From assembly GCF_900100015.1 (NCBI RefSeq), contig NZ_FNDD01000011.1, positions 1-64,000 on the forward strand: DNA of 64,000 nucleotides, written 5' to 3'. The notes under the pieces were generated by a model. That model saw only the letters and a program-made list of their open reading frames with translations. It did not search any database and was not told the DNA's origin. How positions within the stretch are numbered: the stretch's first letter is position 1; the number at the start of each line of letters is the position of its first letter. The translations under genes were made by a program, and so were the position numbers. This DNA is from Vibrio xiamenensis (GTDB lineage: Bacteria; Pseudomonadota; Gammaproteobacteria; Enterobacterales; Vibrionaceae). Positions 53,583 through 63,913 of this stretch are shown here, one piece after another.

Positions 53583-54707
53583 CTAGTCGTCTAAAAACTC
53601 AACGCCTTTTTCACGGAACAGGCGCTGACAAGCTCGGCCATCACTGTGGAACAGATGACAGCGGTGGGCAGGAATACCAATTTCGAGTTTATCGCCAACT
53701 TCGACATCCAGTGTATCCGGCTGACGGTAAATAACGTCGGCATCTGCGGCTTCAAGGTTCATGTAAACTTGAGTCTCGTTACCCAGTTTTTCTACGATCA
53801 TCACGTCGCCTTCGATGGTGGCATCGGCGTCTTCAGGGCGCAATAAGTGCTCAGGGCGTACGCCAAGCGACATACGTTGACCGCGCTCAACAGTTTCGCC
53901 AGAAACTGGAATCCAGAAAGATGTGCCGTTCGAAATCTGCACTTTCACGCGCTCTGCTTCCACTTCTTCGATAAATACGCTCATGAAGTTCATCTTAGGT
54001 GAGCCGATAAAGCCCGCGACAAAACGGTTTTCTGGGTAGTGGTAAAGCTCAAGGGGTTTACCCACTTGCGATACAAAACCGGCATCAAGCACCACGATTT
54101 TATCGGCCATGGTCATCGCTTCGACTTGGTCGTGGGTCACGTAAATCATGGTACAGCCAAGCTTGCGTTGCAGTTTGGTGATTTCTGAACGCATCTGCAC
54201 GCGCAGCGCTGCATCAAGGTTTGATAATGGCTCATCGAGCAAAAATACGTTGGGTTGAGAAACCAAAGTACGGCCAATCGCAACCCGCTGACGTTGACCA
54301 CCAGAAAGGGCTTTTGGTTGACGGTCCAGCAAGTGGCTAAGCTGCAAAATGTCAGCGGCGTGTTCAACGCGCTTATCGATCTCATTCTTACTGGCTTTTG
54401 CCAATTTAAGGCCGAAAGACATATTGTCGTACAGATTTAGGTGTGGGTAGAGTGCGTAGGATTGGAATACCATGCCGACACCGCGTTTTGACGGTTCGAT
54501 GTCGTTCATGCGCTCTTCGCCGATATACAAATCACCCGAAGTGATGTCTTCCAAACCGGCGATGCAGCGTAATAACGTTGATTTACCGCAGCCTGATGGA
54601 CCAACGAAAACGACAAACTCGCCTTCTTTAATCTCTAAATCGACGTTTTTCGAGATCAATACGTCGCCATAAGCTTTACATACATTTTTTAACGTGACAC
54701 TCGCCAT
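53583..54707 (-). CDS. malK: Maltose/maltodextrin import ATPase MalK
   Basis: 374 residues. Powers MalEFG. Walker [19 protein letters not shown], signature [19 protein letters not shown], Walker [17 protein letters not shown], switch [14 protein letters not shown]. The C-terminal regulatory domain (about 240-374), with SLGVRPEHL, is where MalT and EIIA-Glc act in E. coli. Divergent from malEFG across a shared control region. Confidence 0.96.
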   Translation of the reverse strand: MASVTLKNVCKAYGDVLISKNVDLEIKEGEFVVFVGPSGCGKSTLLRCIAGLEDITSGDLYIGEERMNDIEPSKRGVGMVFQSYALYPHLNLYDNMSFGLKLAKASKNEIDKRVEHAADILQLSHLLDRQPKALSGGQRQRVAIGRTLVSQPNVFLLDEPLSNLDAALRVQMRSEITKLQRKLGCTMIYVTHDQVEAMTMADKIVVLDAGFVSQVGKPLELYHYPENRFVAGFIGSPKMNFMSVFIEEVEAERVKVQISNGTSFWIPVSGETVERGQRMSLGVRPEHLLRPEDADATIEGDVMIVEKLGNETQVYMNLEAADADVIYRQPDTLDVEVGDKLEIGIPAHRCHLFHSDGRACQRLFREKGVEFLDD

Positions 54708-55363
54708 CTAGCTTGTCCTCGATCGAATTTTTATTTTTTACCGCTCAACATTATATGAGTTATGTCGTGAGCGATAACAGTAGGATATGGTGTGATGTCT
54801 CTATGGTAAGAAAAAATAAGGGTGATGGACGACTACTAAGACACATCACCCTTCAATATCAAAGCTCGGTCCGCTTCCCCCGCGAAGAATAGAGTGTCTC
54901 CCCCGAAACAGAAATTCACTACCCCGAACACTCATTTTCACAGCCAACCTGCGTGATATTGCAAACTAGTTTGCCGCAACAAGGCTAATCACTAGTAAAG
55001 GTTTCTTACCATCCACATTGGATAGCTGTAGTGTCCCTATTTCGCCTAGGGTATACATCCTCCTGGTGAGATTTTTTGTAGGGGTAGTAGAAGGGGATGA
55101 GGGCACAGAGGGAGGAGAACGCACAGTAAGATCGAGTTCAAATTATTGCATTAGTCAATTATGAGAATGATCACAAACAGCCGCAGTTTTGTGATTCCGG
55201 TCGTCATTCAGTATCGATGGCGATCACGAAAATAAGCCATACTGCAGAGGGCGTAGGGGTTAGGAGGATGAGACGAGGCGGATTTTTTCTGATTATATAT
55301 GGCGAAATACGGCGAAACCTCTGGTGAGCCCTACAACACAAATATAAAAAAAAGGATATGAAC
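54708..55363. promoter_or_regulatory. malK / malEFG divergent control region with MalT-type boxes
   Basis: No gene. The consensus MalT box GGGGATGAGG occurs exactly at 55093-55102. Related GGAGGA (55111-55116) and GGATGA (55266-55271) lie to its right in the same direction, and a reverse-strand copy reads TCCTCC at 55058-55063. A perfect inverted repeat ATCACAAA (55171-55178) / TTTGTGAT (55188-55195) resembles two outward-facing CRP half-sites. This fits maltose induction by MalT plus CRP control, but the arrangement is not identical to that of E. coli. Confidence 0.7.
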
Positions 55364-56545
55364 ATGAAAAACGCCCTAAGCACAGTCGCGCTCAGTACTC
55401 TGGTTGCTCTTGGTTCGTTTGGTGCAAACGCTGCCATCGAAGAAGGTCAACTGACTATCTGGATCAACGGTGATAAAGGCTACAACGGCCTTGCAGAAGT
55501 GGGTAAAAAGTTCGAAGAAGATACGGGTATTAAAGTGACTGTGGCGCACCCAGACGCGCTGCAAGACAAATTCCCGCAAACCGCCGCAACCGGTGATGGT
55601 CCTGACATTGTGTTTTGGGCTCACGACCGCTTCGGTGGCTACGCTCAGTCAGGTCTATTAGCTGAAATCAAACCTTCAAAAGCCATCAAAGACGGCATCG
55701 TTGATTTTGCATGGGATGCAGTGAAGTACGATGGCAAATACATCGGTTACCCAATTGCGGTTGAATCATTGTCGCTTATCTACAACAAAGACCTAGTGCC
55801 AAACCCACCAAAAAACTGGGAAGACGTGGCTGCTTTAGATGCCAAGCTTAAAAAAGAAGGCAAATCTGCCATCATGTGGAACCTAAAAGAACCGTACTTC
55901 ACTTGGCCTCTAATGGCGGCTGATGGTGGTTACGCGTTCAAGTTTGGTGCAGATGGTTATGACGTAAAAGACGCGGGTCTTGATAAAGCTGGCGTAAAAG
56001 ATGCGATGAACTTTGTTAAAGGTTTGGTTGATAAAGGCGTTATCTCTGCGGACATGGATTACTCAGTATCAGAATCTGCATTTAACCAAGGCAAAACAGC
56101 GATGACCATTAACGGTCCTTGGTCTTGGGGTAACGTTGAAAAATCTGGCATTAACTACGGTGTGACGACGCTACCTAAGTTCAACGGTCAATCTTCAAAA
56201 CCTTTCGTGGGTGTTTTGACTGCAGGTATCAGCACCGCATCACCAAACAAAGACCTTGCGGTTGAATTTATCGAAAACTACCTATTGACCAACGATGGTC
56301 TACGTATGGTGAACAACGATAAACCACTTGGCGCGGTTGCTCTAAACTCATTCCAACGTGAGCTTGACTCTGACACTCGCATCGCTGCGACAATGGACAA
56401 CGCGATGAATGGCGAAATCATGCCAAACATTCCACAGATGAACGCATTCTGGGGCGCGGCGAAAAACGCTATCATCAACATCGTTGATGGTCGTCAAACC
56501 GTCGATGCAGCACTTGCTGACGCTGAGAAGCAAACCACGAAATAA
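55364..56545 (+). CDS. malE: Maltose/maltodextrin-binding protein MalE
   Basis: About 393 residues. Signal peptide ([18 protein letters not shown]), then the MalE fold: [80 protein letters not shown]. It binds maltodextrins in the periplasm for MalFGK. The ATG at 55364 has AAAGGAT at better spacing than the one at 55358. Confidence 0.96.
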   Translation: MKNALSTVALSTLVALGSFGANAAIEEGQLTIWINGDKGYNGLAEVGKKFEEDTGIKVTVAHPDALQDKFPQTAATGDGPDIVFWAHDRFGGYAQSGLLAEIKPSKAIKDGIVDFAWDAVKYDGKYIGYPIAVESLSLIYNKDLVPNPPKNWEDVAALDAKLKKEGKSAIMWNLKEPYFTWPLMAADGGYAFKFGADGYDVKDAGLDKAGVKDAMNFVKGLVDKGVISADMDYSVSESAFNQGKTAMTINGPWSWGNVEKSGINYGVTTLPKFNGQSSKPFVGVLTAGISTASPNKDLAVEFIENYLLTNDGLRMVNNDKPLGAVALNSFQRELDSDTRIAATMDNAMNGEIMPNIPQMNAFWGAAKNAIINIVDGRQTVDAALADAEKQTTK

Positions 56546-56563
56546 TATTGTTCTACCTTTTTG

Positions 56564-56585
56564 AAGGAGGGGGCAACTCCTCCTT
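56564..56585 (+). terminator. malE-malF intercistronic hairpin
   Basis: Arms AAGGAGG and CCTCCTT followed by ATTTTCCTCTTTT, 19 nt after malE. It probably stops part of the transcripts, or protects malE mRNA, giving more MalE than MalF. Confidence 0.65.
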
Positions 56586-56617
56586 ATTTTCCTCTTTTAT
56601 CGCTAGCAGGTTGTAAT

Positions 56618-58192
56618 ATGCAGTCAGTCCAAGGTATCGATGTTATGACATCTTCTAACAAAGGCTTACCCGCCAGCCAAAAAGTGTTTGTCAAATGGGC
56701 ACTGCTCGGCACGGTCGGTATCATCAATGGTTACGCCACCATTCTCATGTATTCAAGAGGCGAACTGGCCTTCGCATTGCTTACCCTCATTTTAACCGCC
56801 TTAGCCCTGTACATTTTTGGTAGTAAGAAAACTTACGCGCATCGCTATATTTACCCTGGCATTGCCGGGATGATTTTGTTCATTCTCTTTCCGCTCGCGT
56901 ACACGATTGGACTGGCCTTTACCAACTACAGCGCGAAAAACCAACTTTCGTTTGATCGAGCTCAGAATGTGTTGCTCGATCGAACTTTCCAAAGCGGGGA
57001 AAGTTACCCGTTTAATTTAATCGATACGCCGCAAGGTCAGGTGATCACCATCACTAAAGATGGCAAGACTTTGCTGACCAAGCCGTTTGATTTAACCAAG
57101 CTGAGCGAAACAGAATTGGCGCTAAGCGCAGGTGACGTACCGCAGGGCGACAAAGCACCGATCAAAGCGATCATCTCCAATCGCAGCAAACTCAACACGC
57201 TCGATCTGCAGTTGCCAAGCGGCGGTGAAATCCGCATGAGCGGCCTGCGTAAATTCGCTGCGGTGAAACCGCTGTACGCGTTACAAGACGATGGCGAAAC
57301 GCTGATTAATAACGAAAGCGGTGAAACACTGCGCCCGAATATGGATGTCGGTTATTACCAACCGGTTGATGAAAATGGAGCGTTCGTCGGTTCAACCGTT
57401 TCGCCAGGTTTTGTGGTCACAATTGGCACTCACAACTTTGAACGCGTTTGGAAAGATGAGGGCATCAAAGAGCCGTTTATCAGCATCTTTATTTGGACGA
57501 TCATTTTCTCGGCAGGCACGGTTATTTTTACCGCCGTTATCGGTATGGTGCTGGCAAGCGTAGTGCAGTGGGAAGCGCTGCGTGGACGCGCTATCTATCG
57601 CGTGCTGTTAATTCTGCCTTATGCGGTGCCAGCCTTTATCTCGATTCTGATTTTTAAAGGTTTGTTTAACCAAAGTTTTGGTGAAATTAACATGGTGCTT
57701 GAGTCGATTTTCGGCATCAGTCCATCATGGTTCTCTGACCCGTTGTTAGCCAAAACCATGGTGCTGGTGGTGAACACTTGGCTTGGTTTCCCTTACATGA
57801 TGATTCTATGTATGGGTCTGCTTAAAGCGATTCCGGATGACTTATATGAAGCGTCGGCCATCGATGGGGCGAACTTCTTCCAAAACTTTAAGCGTATTAC
57901 ATTGCCACTGATGATCAAGCCGCTGACGCCGCTGATGATTGCAAGCTTTGCGTTTAACTTTAACAACTTCGTTTTGATTCAATTGTTGACCTCTGGTGGC
58001 CCGAACATGATTGGTACGTCAGAGCCAGCCGGTTACACCGACTTGTTGGTGAGCTACACCTACCGTATCGCCTTTGAAGGCTCAGGTGGTCAAGACTTTG
58101 GTCTGGCAAGTGCCATTGCAACGCTTATCTTCCTATTGGTGGGCGCGCTAGCACTGTTCAACTTACGCTTTACTAAAGTTTCGCAAGATTAA
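56618..58192 (+). CDS. malF: Maltose transport permease MalF
   Basis: About 524 residues. Eight membrane helices with the large periplasmic P2 domain (about residues 105-275) that contacts MalE. The EAA-loop contacting MalK is in [20 protein letters not shown]. Start [10 protein letters not shown] at 56618 is chosen; the frame runs on upstream into the intercistronic hairpin, which would not be coding. Confidence 0.94.
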   Translation: MQSVQGIDVMTSSNKGLPASQKVFVKWALLGTVGIINGYATILMYSRGELAFALLTLILTALALYIFGSKKTYAHRYIYPGIAGMILFILFPLAYTIGLAFTNYSAKNQLSFDRAQNVLLDRTFQSGESYPFNLIDTPQGQVITITKDGKTLLTKPFDLTKLSETELALSAGDVPQGDKAPIKAIISNRSKLNTLDLQLPSGGEIRMSGLRKFAAVKPLYALQDDGETLINNESGETLRPNMDVGYYQPVDENGAFVGSTVSPGFVVTIGTHNFERVWKDEGIKEPFISIFIWTIIFSAGTVIFTAVIGMVLASVVQWEALRGRAIYRVLLILPYAVPAFISILIFKGLFNQSFGEINMVLESIFGISPSWFSDPLLAKTMVLVVNTWLGFPYMMILCMGLLKAIPDDLYEASAIDGANFFQNFKRITLPLMIKPLTPLMIASFAFNFNNFVLIQLLTSGGPNMIGTSEPAGYTDLLVSYTYRIAFEGSGGQDFGLASAIATLIFLLVGALALFNLRFTKVSQD

Positions 58193-58203
58193 GGAGGCCG
58201 ACA

Positions 58204-59094
58204 ATGGCAATGGTTCAAGGTAAATCGCTGAAATACCGAGTTTGGGCAACGCATGCCGCGCTATGGGCATTCCTTGCATTGATTATATTCCCGCTGTTGA
58301 TGGTCATCGCTATCTCGTTTCGTGAAGGTAACTTCGCAACCGGTAGCTTGATTCCTGATAACCCATCGCTTGAGCACTGGAAACTGGCACTGGGCTTCTC
58401 TGTGACCAATGCTGACGGCACTGTAACGCCGCCGCCATTCCCAGTTCTGACTTGGTTATGGAACTCAGTCAAAGTGGCGGGCATTTCATCCATTTTGATT
58501 GTGGCGCTGTCAACAACCTCTGCTTACGCATTTGCGCGTATGCGCTTTAAAGGCAAAAACACCATCCTTAAAGCGATGATGATTTTCCAAATGTTCCCGG
58601 CAGTATTGGCGTTGGTTGCGCTGTACGCACTATTTGATAAATTGGGTCAGTACATTCCATTCCTTGGTTTGAACACCCATGGCGGTTTGATCTTCTCATA
58701 CTTAGGCGGTATCGCGCTGCACGTATGGACCATCAAAGGCTACTTTGAAACCATCGATAACTCGCTTGAAGAGGCGGCAGCGCTGGATGGTGCAACGCCA
58801 TGGCAAGCGTTCAGACTGGTACTGTTACCTCTGTCTGTGCCGATTTTAGCGGTGGTATTTATTCTGTCGTTTATTGCGGTGGTTGGCGAAGTTCCGGTGG
58901 CATCACTGCTGCTTTCTGATGTAAACTCTTACACCTTAGCGGTTGGTATGCAGCAATATCTCTACCCTCAAAACTATCTATGGGGTGATTTCGCAGCAGC
59001 AGCAGTGCTTTCTGCATTACCAATAACTGTCGTGTTCTTACTTGCACAACGCTGGCTGGTTGGTGGACTCACCGCCGGTGGGGTGAAAGGTTAA
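58204..59094 (+). CDS. malG: Maltose transport permease MalG
   Basis: 296 residues, six membrane helices. The EAA loop is [21 protein letters not shown]-terminus [12 protein letters not shown] is the canonical MalG tail that reaches into the pore region at MalK. AAGGAGG precedes the ATG; 11 nt after malF. Last gene of the operon. Confidence 0.96.
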   Translation: MAMVQGKSLKYRVWATHAALWAFLALIIFPLLMVIAISFREGNFATGSLIPDNPSLEHWKLALGFSVTNADGTVTPPPFPVLTWLWNSVKVAGISSILIVALSTTSAYAFARMRFKGKNTILKAMMIFQMFPAVLALVALYALFDKLGQYIPFLGLNTHGGLIFSYLGGIALHVWTIKGYFETIDNSLEEAAALDGATPWQAFRLVLLPLSVPILAVVFILSFIAVVGEVPVASLLLSDVNSYTLAVGMQQYLYPQNYLWGDFAAAAVLSALPITVVFLLAQRWLVGGLTAGGVKG

Positions 59095-59106
59095 TAACAA
59101 CGATAA

Positions 59107-59126
59107 GGGCGACCGTAAGGTCGCCC
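59107..59126 (+). terminator. Terminator of malEFG
   Basis: 8-bp GC-rich stem GGGCGACC/GGTCGCCC with GTAA loop, followed by ATTTTGTC, 12 nt after malG. Confidence 0.88.
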
Positions 59127-59427
59127 ATTTTGTCTCTTCGCTTAGCACCTTTGGTTTGGCCGCCGACAAGCTAAGTGGAAGAACAGACTGGCGTTACGCA
59201 TAGCTGGCTGTTAGTTTTATTCCTTACTAGATAGTTCACTAACAGTTTTTGTAACCATGACCCGAGTTTTACTCGGGTTTTTTTATGTCTGTTTGCCAGC
59301 AATAATAAACCGCCTGCTAGGGCGGTAAAGAAACAGATTGGGTCGATACGAGTGAATGCGAAGAATGCTATGAATGGCGAGGTAATAAACCAGCAAAACT
59401 GAGCGCTGTGCTCATAAAGCTCAGCCT
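59127..59427 (+). ncRNA. Possible small RNA or orphan transcript ending at a strong terminator (about 59286)
   Basis: No gene in this stretch. An isolated rightward terminator, ACCCGAGT (59261-59268) / ACTCGGGT (59272-59279) with seven following T, lies about 135 nt beyond the malG terminator. No ORF feeds it. Either it is a second, backup terminator of malEFG or it ends a small RNA starting between 59130 and 59200. The 3' part (59290-59427) shows nothing recognisable. Confidence 0.3.
59261..59286 (+). terminator. Isolated strong intrinsic terminator
   Basis: Perfect 8-bp stem ACCCGAGT/ACTCGGGT, TTT loop, then a run of T. Works rightward only. Confidence 0.85.
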
Positions 59428-59733
59428 TTAGCTCAGCTCTTTGTTGGATGGGGCGCAGCCCAAATATTGCAGTAGAACGTATAAGCTCTCTTGCTTTAAC
59501 GCCACCTTGCGAAACAGATTGGCGAAGGTCTCATCACCGCCAAAGCAGGTTTGAATATAGTGATTGATGTCTTGCTCACTGTATCCTTCCACATACATGG
59601 TTCTTACCCATTGATATTCGACCGCTTTAGAATCAGCCAGCGTTGATTCACTGAGAGTGGTTGCTACAAGCGCCAAGTTCAAATCCTTATGTGGTTGTTT
59701 AACGTGAAGATTTAACCAAAGGCAGATGAACAA
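59428..59733 (-). CDS. Small hypothetical protein
   Basis: Up to 101 residues. The frame opens with TTG at 59733, but a second TTG at 59676, with AAGGA 7 nt before it, gives a more likely 82-residue product (start LALVATTLSES). Contains KAVEYQWVRTMYVEGYSEQD and FGGDETFANLFRKVALKQES. Soluble, no signal peptide, helical look; I do not recognise a family. Alone between the mal genes and alr. Confidence 0.5.
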   Translation of the reverse strand: MFICLWLNLHVKQPHKDLNLALVATTLSESTLADSKAVEYQWVRTMYVEGYSEQDINHYIQTCFGGDETFANLFRKVALKQESLYVLLQYLGCAPSNKELS

Positions 59734-59943
59734 AAGATGACAAATTTGTGGCGAAGTGAAAGTTATCTATAAAAACATTCCAATTCTCTGGCTAATCAAT
59801 AAATATCTTTCGCGAGCAGTAAACGCGAACAAGCGCGGTGTATATTGCAAAATATTCGCCACTTCAAACCCTTAGCTTAAGTTCGCCATTATTATCACAT
59901 CTTGCCTAAGGGGTAGGCGCGCTGCGTCTGCCATGCAGGTTGT

Positions 59944-61023
59944 TTACTGGCTGATATAACGTCGGTGCACGCGCTGGGTCAGCTTGATGGTCAGTTCGTA
60001 AGGAATTGTCCCAATATGCTTGGCCACTTTTTCAATCGCTAAGTTGTCGCCCCAAAATTCCACGTCGTCCCCAACGTTATCGCGGGCGTGTGGGCCTAAA
60101 TCGACGGTGATCATGTCCATCGAGACGCGTCCAACAATCGGCGCCTCTCTGCCATTGATGTACACAGGTGTTCTTTCGGGAATGCTGCGCGGGTAACCAT
60201 CGCCATAGCCCATAGCGACCACGCCAATAGAGGTGTCTTGTTGTGACGACCATGTCTCACCATAACCGACGGGTTGGTTGGCATGATGTGAGCGCACCGC
60301 AATCAACTTCGATTTCAACGTCATCGCAGGTTTTAAACCGTGTTGCTTACCAACTTGCTCTTCATTTGGGCTAATGCCATACAGCGCAATCCCGGCGCGT
60401 TGGTAGTCCAAGTGTGAGTTTGGCCAATACAGAATACCCGCCGAGTTCGCCAGTGTTTTTGGACCGGGGAAGGGCGCAGTTTGGGACAAGAACAACTCAA
60501 TTTGCCGCTTGGTTGTGAGGGACTCGAAATCGTCGGCGCAGCTAAAATGGCTCATAAACCCAACTGGTCCCGCCAGTTTATTGGTGGCGTGGATTTGCCC
60601 GACATAATCACTCAGCTCATAGGGTTGAACGCCCAAGCGGTGCATGCCCGTATCGAGCTTTAGCCACACTGAAATGGGGGTATTGATATTGGCTTGTCTG
60701 AGATCCTCAAGTTGCTCTTGGCAATGAATCGCAGTGTGAAATCCTTCACTGGCTGCGATTTCAAGATCGCGTTGGCAAAATACCCCTTCCAGCAGTAGCA
60801 CTGGTTGGTGAATGCCTGCCGCTCTCAGTTCCAATGCTTCTTCAATGCGTGAAACGGCAAACATATCGGCCTGCGCCAAAGTTTGCGCGGTTTTAATCGC
60901 ATTGTGTCCATAAGCATCGCCTTTGATCACCGCGATAACCGAGCGGTTTGCGCATTGTTGTTTGAGTCTGTCGTAGTTATCGCTAAGAGACTTGAGGTTA
61001 ATAACCGCTTCGGCAGTGATCAT
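59944..61023 (-). CDS. alr: Alanine racemase
   Basis: 359 residues. A PLP enzyme that interconverts L- and D-alanine for peptidoglycan. PLP Lys in IAVIKGDAYGHN, the catalytic Tyr region VVAMGYGDGYPRSIP, and VGRVSMDMITVDLG are all canonical. It has no signal peptide, unlike the periplasmic broad-spectrum racemases of vibrios. The ATG at 61023 has AAGGAAG upstream; a 30-codon extension is rejected. It is divergent from the dgcN operon, so a D-amino-acid neighbourhood is evident. Confidence 0.93.
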   Translation of the reverse strand: MITAEAVINLKSLSDNYDRLKQQCANRSVIAVIKGDAYGHNAIKTAQTLAQADMFAVSRIEEALELRAAGIHQPVLLLEGVFCQRDLEIAASEGFHTAIHCQEQLEDLRQANINTPISVWLKLDTGMHRLGVQPYELSDYVGQIHATNKLAGPVGFMSHFSCADDFESLTTKRQIELFLSQTAPFPGPKTLANSAGILYWPNSHLDYQRAGIALYGISPNEEQVGKQHGLKPAMTLKSKLIAVRSHHANQPVGYGETWSSQQDTSIGVVAMGYGDGYPRSIPERTPVYINGREAPIVGRVSMDMITVDLGPHARDNVGDDVEFWGDNLAIEKVAKHIGTIPYELTIKLTQRVHRRYISQ

Positions 61024-61923
61024 TGAATCTTCCTTAATACAAATGTTCTTCCATGGCCGTTCGATAGGCATCGACTTGGCGTTAAATCTTTGATTTGTTG
61101 CGCTTAAAGCCAAAGCGCTTTGGGTGTCTGTAAATGGTGTGGCTCGCTAACTCTCGTGATGTTAGCGAGTTGTTCTTGTAGCAGATTAAGCAATATGCAG
61201 ACCATTTGGCTGTTATGACATTTGCCGGATCAATCTCTCACCTGAGGTTCATATGCCGAGTTCTATGCTGCTTAAACAGATTGCCTGTTGAATGTTTTAG
61301 TTTTCATCTTGTTTGGAAATTTATTTTTTAAAAGTTTTATTTTCCAGATTTAAATTCTGTAGGAAATTTTTCTATTGATTGTTAAACATGACGTTTTTCT
61401 TCGAATCGATGCTGCAATGATTGGTTGAAAATAACTCAATATGCACCATTTTGGGAATATTTAGCATTAATTTAGTGCAATAAAGGCTGGGGGTGCATTA
61501 ATTTTAAGTCATTCATTGTGAATATTTATTGAATATAACGACACAGATCACAAATAACGAATATCTATTAAGTGTTATTTTTATGGCATAAATCTCTGAA
61601 TTAGGGGTTGCGCTAAATTTTAGATCTTATGCCCAATCAATTTGCCGATAATACAATCTTCCAAATATGAATATGTAAACGTGTTGTTTATTCTAAATTA
61701 TTTGTGTTGATCAGATTTTTGCGCAAAATTAAACTTTGTGAATTTTTATTCATTTTTATTTAATGTTATGACTTGTTATTCAATTATTTGCGGTGTATTG
61801 ACTATTTTTTGAATGATATTTTGCTGTTGAATGTATTGTTGTCACGAATTTTGCTCTGTAGATTGTATTGTCGATTGATATTTATGTCTGGCGCGATATC
61901 GCCTCAATATGGAGTACAGCAAA
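61024..61923. promoter_or_regulatory. Long AT-rich divergent region between alr and dgcN
   Basis: No gene in about 900 bp. A perfect 9-bp stem CTCGCTAAC/GTTAGCGAG (61143-61169) followed by TTGTTCTTG sits in the alr leader but points rightward. Farther right, GCATTAATTT occurs twice (61464-61473 and 61495-61504), starts 31 bp apart, or three helical turns, within an inverted pair ATGCACC (61441) / GGTGCAT (61492). These look like operator sites for a regulator of dgcN. The rest (61300-61900) is very AT-rich promoter-like sequence. Confidence 0.45.
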
Positions 61924-62928
61924 ATGGAACTTAAACAACCTTACCTATTATTCTTGGGCGATGCGGCAGATGCACTGGCTGCCAAAGTCGCGCAAGGGAT
62001 CAAAACATGGCGCCCAGACTATTGCGTTGGTCAGCTGCGTCTAGAAGGCTGTAATGCGGATGTCGGTCTTGAAGACATGACCATTGATCAAGCTGCAGAG
62101 GCGGGCGCAAAAACCTTGGTGATAGGCGTTGCTAACCGCGGCGGCGTGATCTCTAAAGAGTGGGTATCAGTATTGGTGCAAGCACTAGATGCTGGGATGG
62201 ATATCGCTGCCGGTCTGCACAACAAACTGGTTGATATTCCAGAGTTAGTGGAATGTGCGAGCAAAAATGGTTGTCAGTTGTTTGATGTCCGTTATCCAAC
62301 CCAAACTTACCCGGTAGCGAATGGTAAAAAACGTGCAGGTAAACGCGTTCTTACCGTTGGTACAGACTGCTCTGTGGGCAAGATGTACACCTCTTTGGCG
62401 ATTGAAAAAGAGATGAAAGAGCGCGGTGTTGACGCCGATTTTCGCGCAACAGGCCAGACCGGCATTCTGATTACCGGTGCCGGCGTGAGCGCAGATTGCG
62501 TGGTATCTGATTTTGTGTCTGGTGCAATTGAAACCATCACACCTGAAAACGATCCGCAGCACTGGGATGTGATTGAAGGTCAAGGTTCACTGTTCCACGC
62601 GTCGTTTGCGGGCGTCACCACAGGGTTGATTCATGGCTCTCAAGCCGATGCTTTGGTGCTGTGCCACGAACCAACACGTACGCACATGCGCGGCTTACCG
62701 GATTACAAATTGCCTGAGCTGAAAGAGTGTATGGCAGCGAACATCGCTACCGCGAAACTGACGAACCCGAACGTGCAATTTGTTGGCGTTTCAATCAACA
62801 CTTCAGGCCTTGCAGAAAGCGAAGCGCTTGAGTACATGGACAAAGTCGAATCGGAGGTTGGCCTTCCTGTGGTTGACCCATTCCGCCAAGGCGTATCACG
62901 CATTGTCGATAAATTGCTGGAGCTGTAA
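61924..62928 (+). CDS. dgcN: DUF1611-family protein, probable D-glutamate N-acetyltransferase DgcN
   Basis: About 334 residues. An N-terminal Rossmann-like domain (PYLLFLGDAADALAAKVAQG, VIGVANRGGVISKEW) is followed by a P-loop domain with VLTVGTDCSVGKMYTSLAIE and IEGQGSLFHASFAGVTTGLI, the DUF1611 pattern. In marine Proteobacteria a DUF1611 protein next to an epimerase was described as DgcN, which N-acetylates D-glutamate. The assignment rests on that gene pairing. GGAG lies 9 nt before the ATG at 61924. The stop overlaps the next start (TAATG). Confidence 0.8.
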   Translation: MELKQPYLLFLGDAADALAAKVAQGIKTWRPDYCVGQLRLEGCNADVGLEDMTIDQAAEAGAKTLVIGVANRGGVISKEWVSVLVQALDAGMDIAAGLHNKLVDIPELVECASKNGCQLFDVRYPTQTYPVANGKKRAGKRVLTVGTDCSVGKMYTSLAIEKEMKERGVDADFRATGQTGILITGAGVSADCVVSDFVSGAIETITPENDPQHWDVIEGQGSLFHASFAGVTTGLIHGSQADALVLCHEPTRTHMRGLPDYKLPELKECMAANIATAKLTNPNVQFVGVSINTSGLAESEALEYMDKVESEVGLPVVDPFRQGVSRIVDKLLEL

Positions 62929-63902
62929 TGAAGGTTGATCTTTATACCCAAAGTTGGCCAATTCGCGGCAGTTTTACCATTTCGCGTGGCAGTAAAACCC
63001 ATGCCGAAACCATCATTGTTGAAATTGAACACCAAGGTATTAAAGGGCGCGGAGAATGCGTTCCTTATGGCCGTTACGGTGAGTCGATCGATTCGGTTGT
63101 GGCACAAATTAAAACGGTGATTGAGCAAGTTGAAGCGGGCATTAGCCGCGAACAACTTCAGCCACTGCTGCCTTCGGGCGCGGCGCGCAATGCCCTTGAT
63201 TGTGCACTATGGGATTTGGAGTGTAAGCAAGCGGGGCAGTCGGTATGGGATAAGGTGAATCTTGACGCAGGTCCGCTGACCACCGCCTATACCTTGTCGC
63301 TTGATACGCCGGAAAACATGGAAAAAACCGCCATCGAACATGCTCATCGTCCGCTTTTGAAACTCAAGCTGGGCGGTCCTGACGATCTTAAGCGTGTTCA
63401 AGCGGTGCGCCGCGGTGCGCCGAACGCGACCATCATTTTGGATGCCAATGAAGCGTGGACAGCAGAGATTTATCAGCAGCTGATCCCAGAGCTTTTGAAG
63501 TTAGACGTTGCCATGATTGAGCAGCCGTTTCATGCCGATAACGATCATGTTTTGGATACGCTTGAGCGACCGATTGCGATTTGCGCTGACGAATCTTGCC
63601 ATGACCGCCAGAGTCTCAGCAAAGTGATAGGCCGCTATGACATGATTAACATTAAGCTCGATAAAACAGGTGGTTTGACTGAGGCGTTGGCTCTCAAAGC
63701 GCAAGCTGAGCAAGCTGGGCTGAGAATCATGGTCGGTTGTATGGTGTCGTCATCACTGAGTATGGCGCCAGCTTTTGTGGTGGCGCAAGGTGCCGAAGTT
63801 GTGGACTTAGATGGCCCACTGCTTTTGAGCGAAGATATTGAACACGGCTTTGAATTTGAAAATAATTCGATGCTGCCTTTCCACAGTCAGTTGTGGGGGT
63901 AA
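62928..63902 (+). CDS. dgcA: Enolase-superfamily epimerase, probable N-acetyl-D-glutamate racemase DgcA
   Basis: 324 residues of the muconate-lactonising / dipeptide-epimerase group. Catalytic Lys in LLKLKLGGPDD (KxK), metal ligands Asp in IILDANEAW, Glu in IEQPF and Asp in CADESC, and the second catalytic Lys in NIKLDKTGG. The family is often named L-Ala-D/L-Glu epimerase; coupled translation with the DUF1611 gene points to DgcA, which converts N-acetyl-D-glutamate to the L-form. Dipeptide epimerase remains an alternative. Confidence 0.8.
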   Translation: MKVDLYTQSWPIRGSFTISRGSKTHAETIIVEIEHQGIKGRGECVPYGRYGESIDSVVAQIKTVIEQVEAGISREQLQPLLPSGAARNALDCALWDLECKQAGQSVWDKVNLDAGPLTTAYTLSLDTPENMEKTAIEHAHRPLLKLKLGGPDDLKRVQAVRRGAPNATIILDANEAWTAEIYQQLIPELLKLDVAMIEQPFHADNDHVLDTLERPIAICADESCHDRQSLSKVIGRYDMINIKLDKTGGLTEALALKAQAEQAGLRIMVGCMVSSSLSMAPAFVVAQGAEVVDLDGPLLLSEDIEHGFEFENNSMLPFHSQLWG

Positions 63903-63913
63903 GGGGAAAATAA

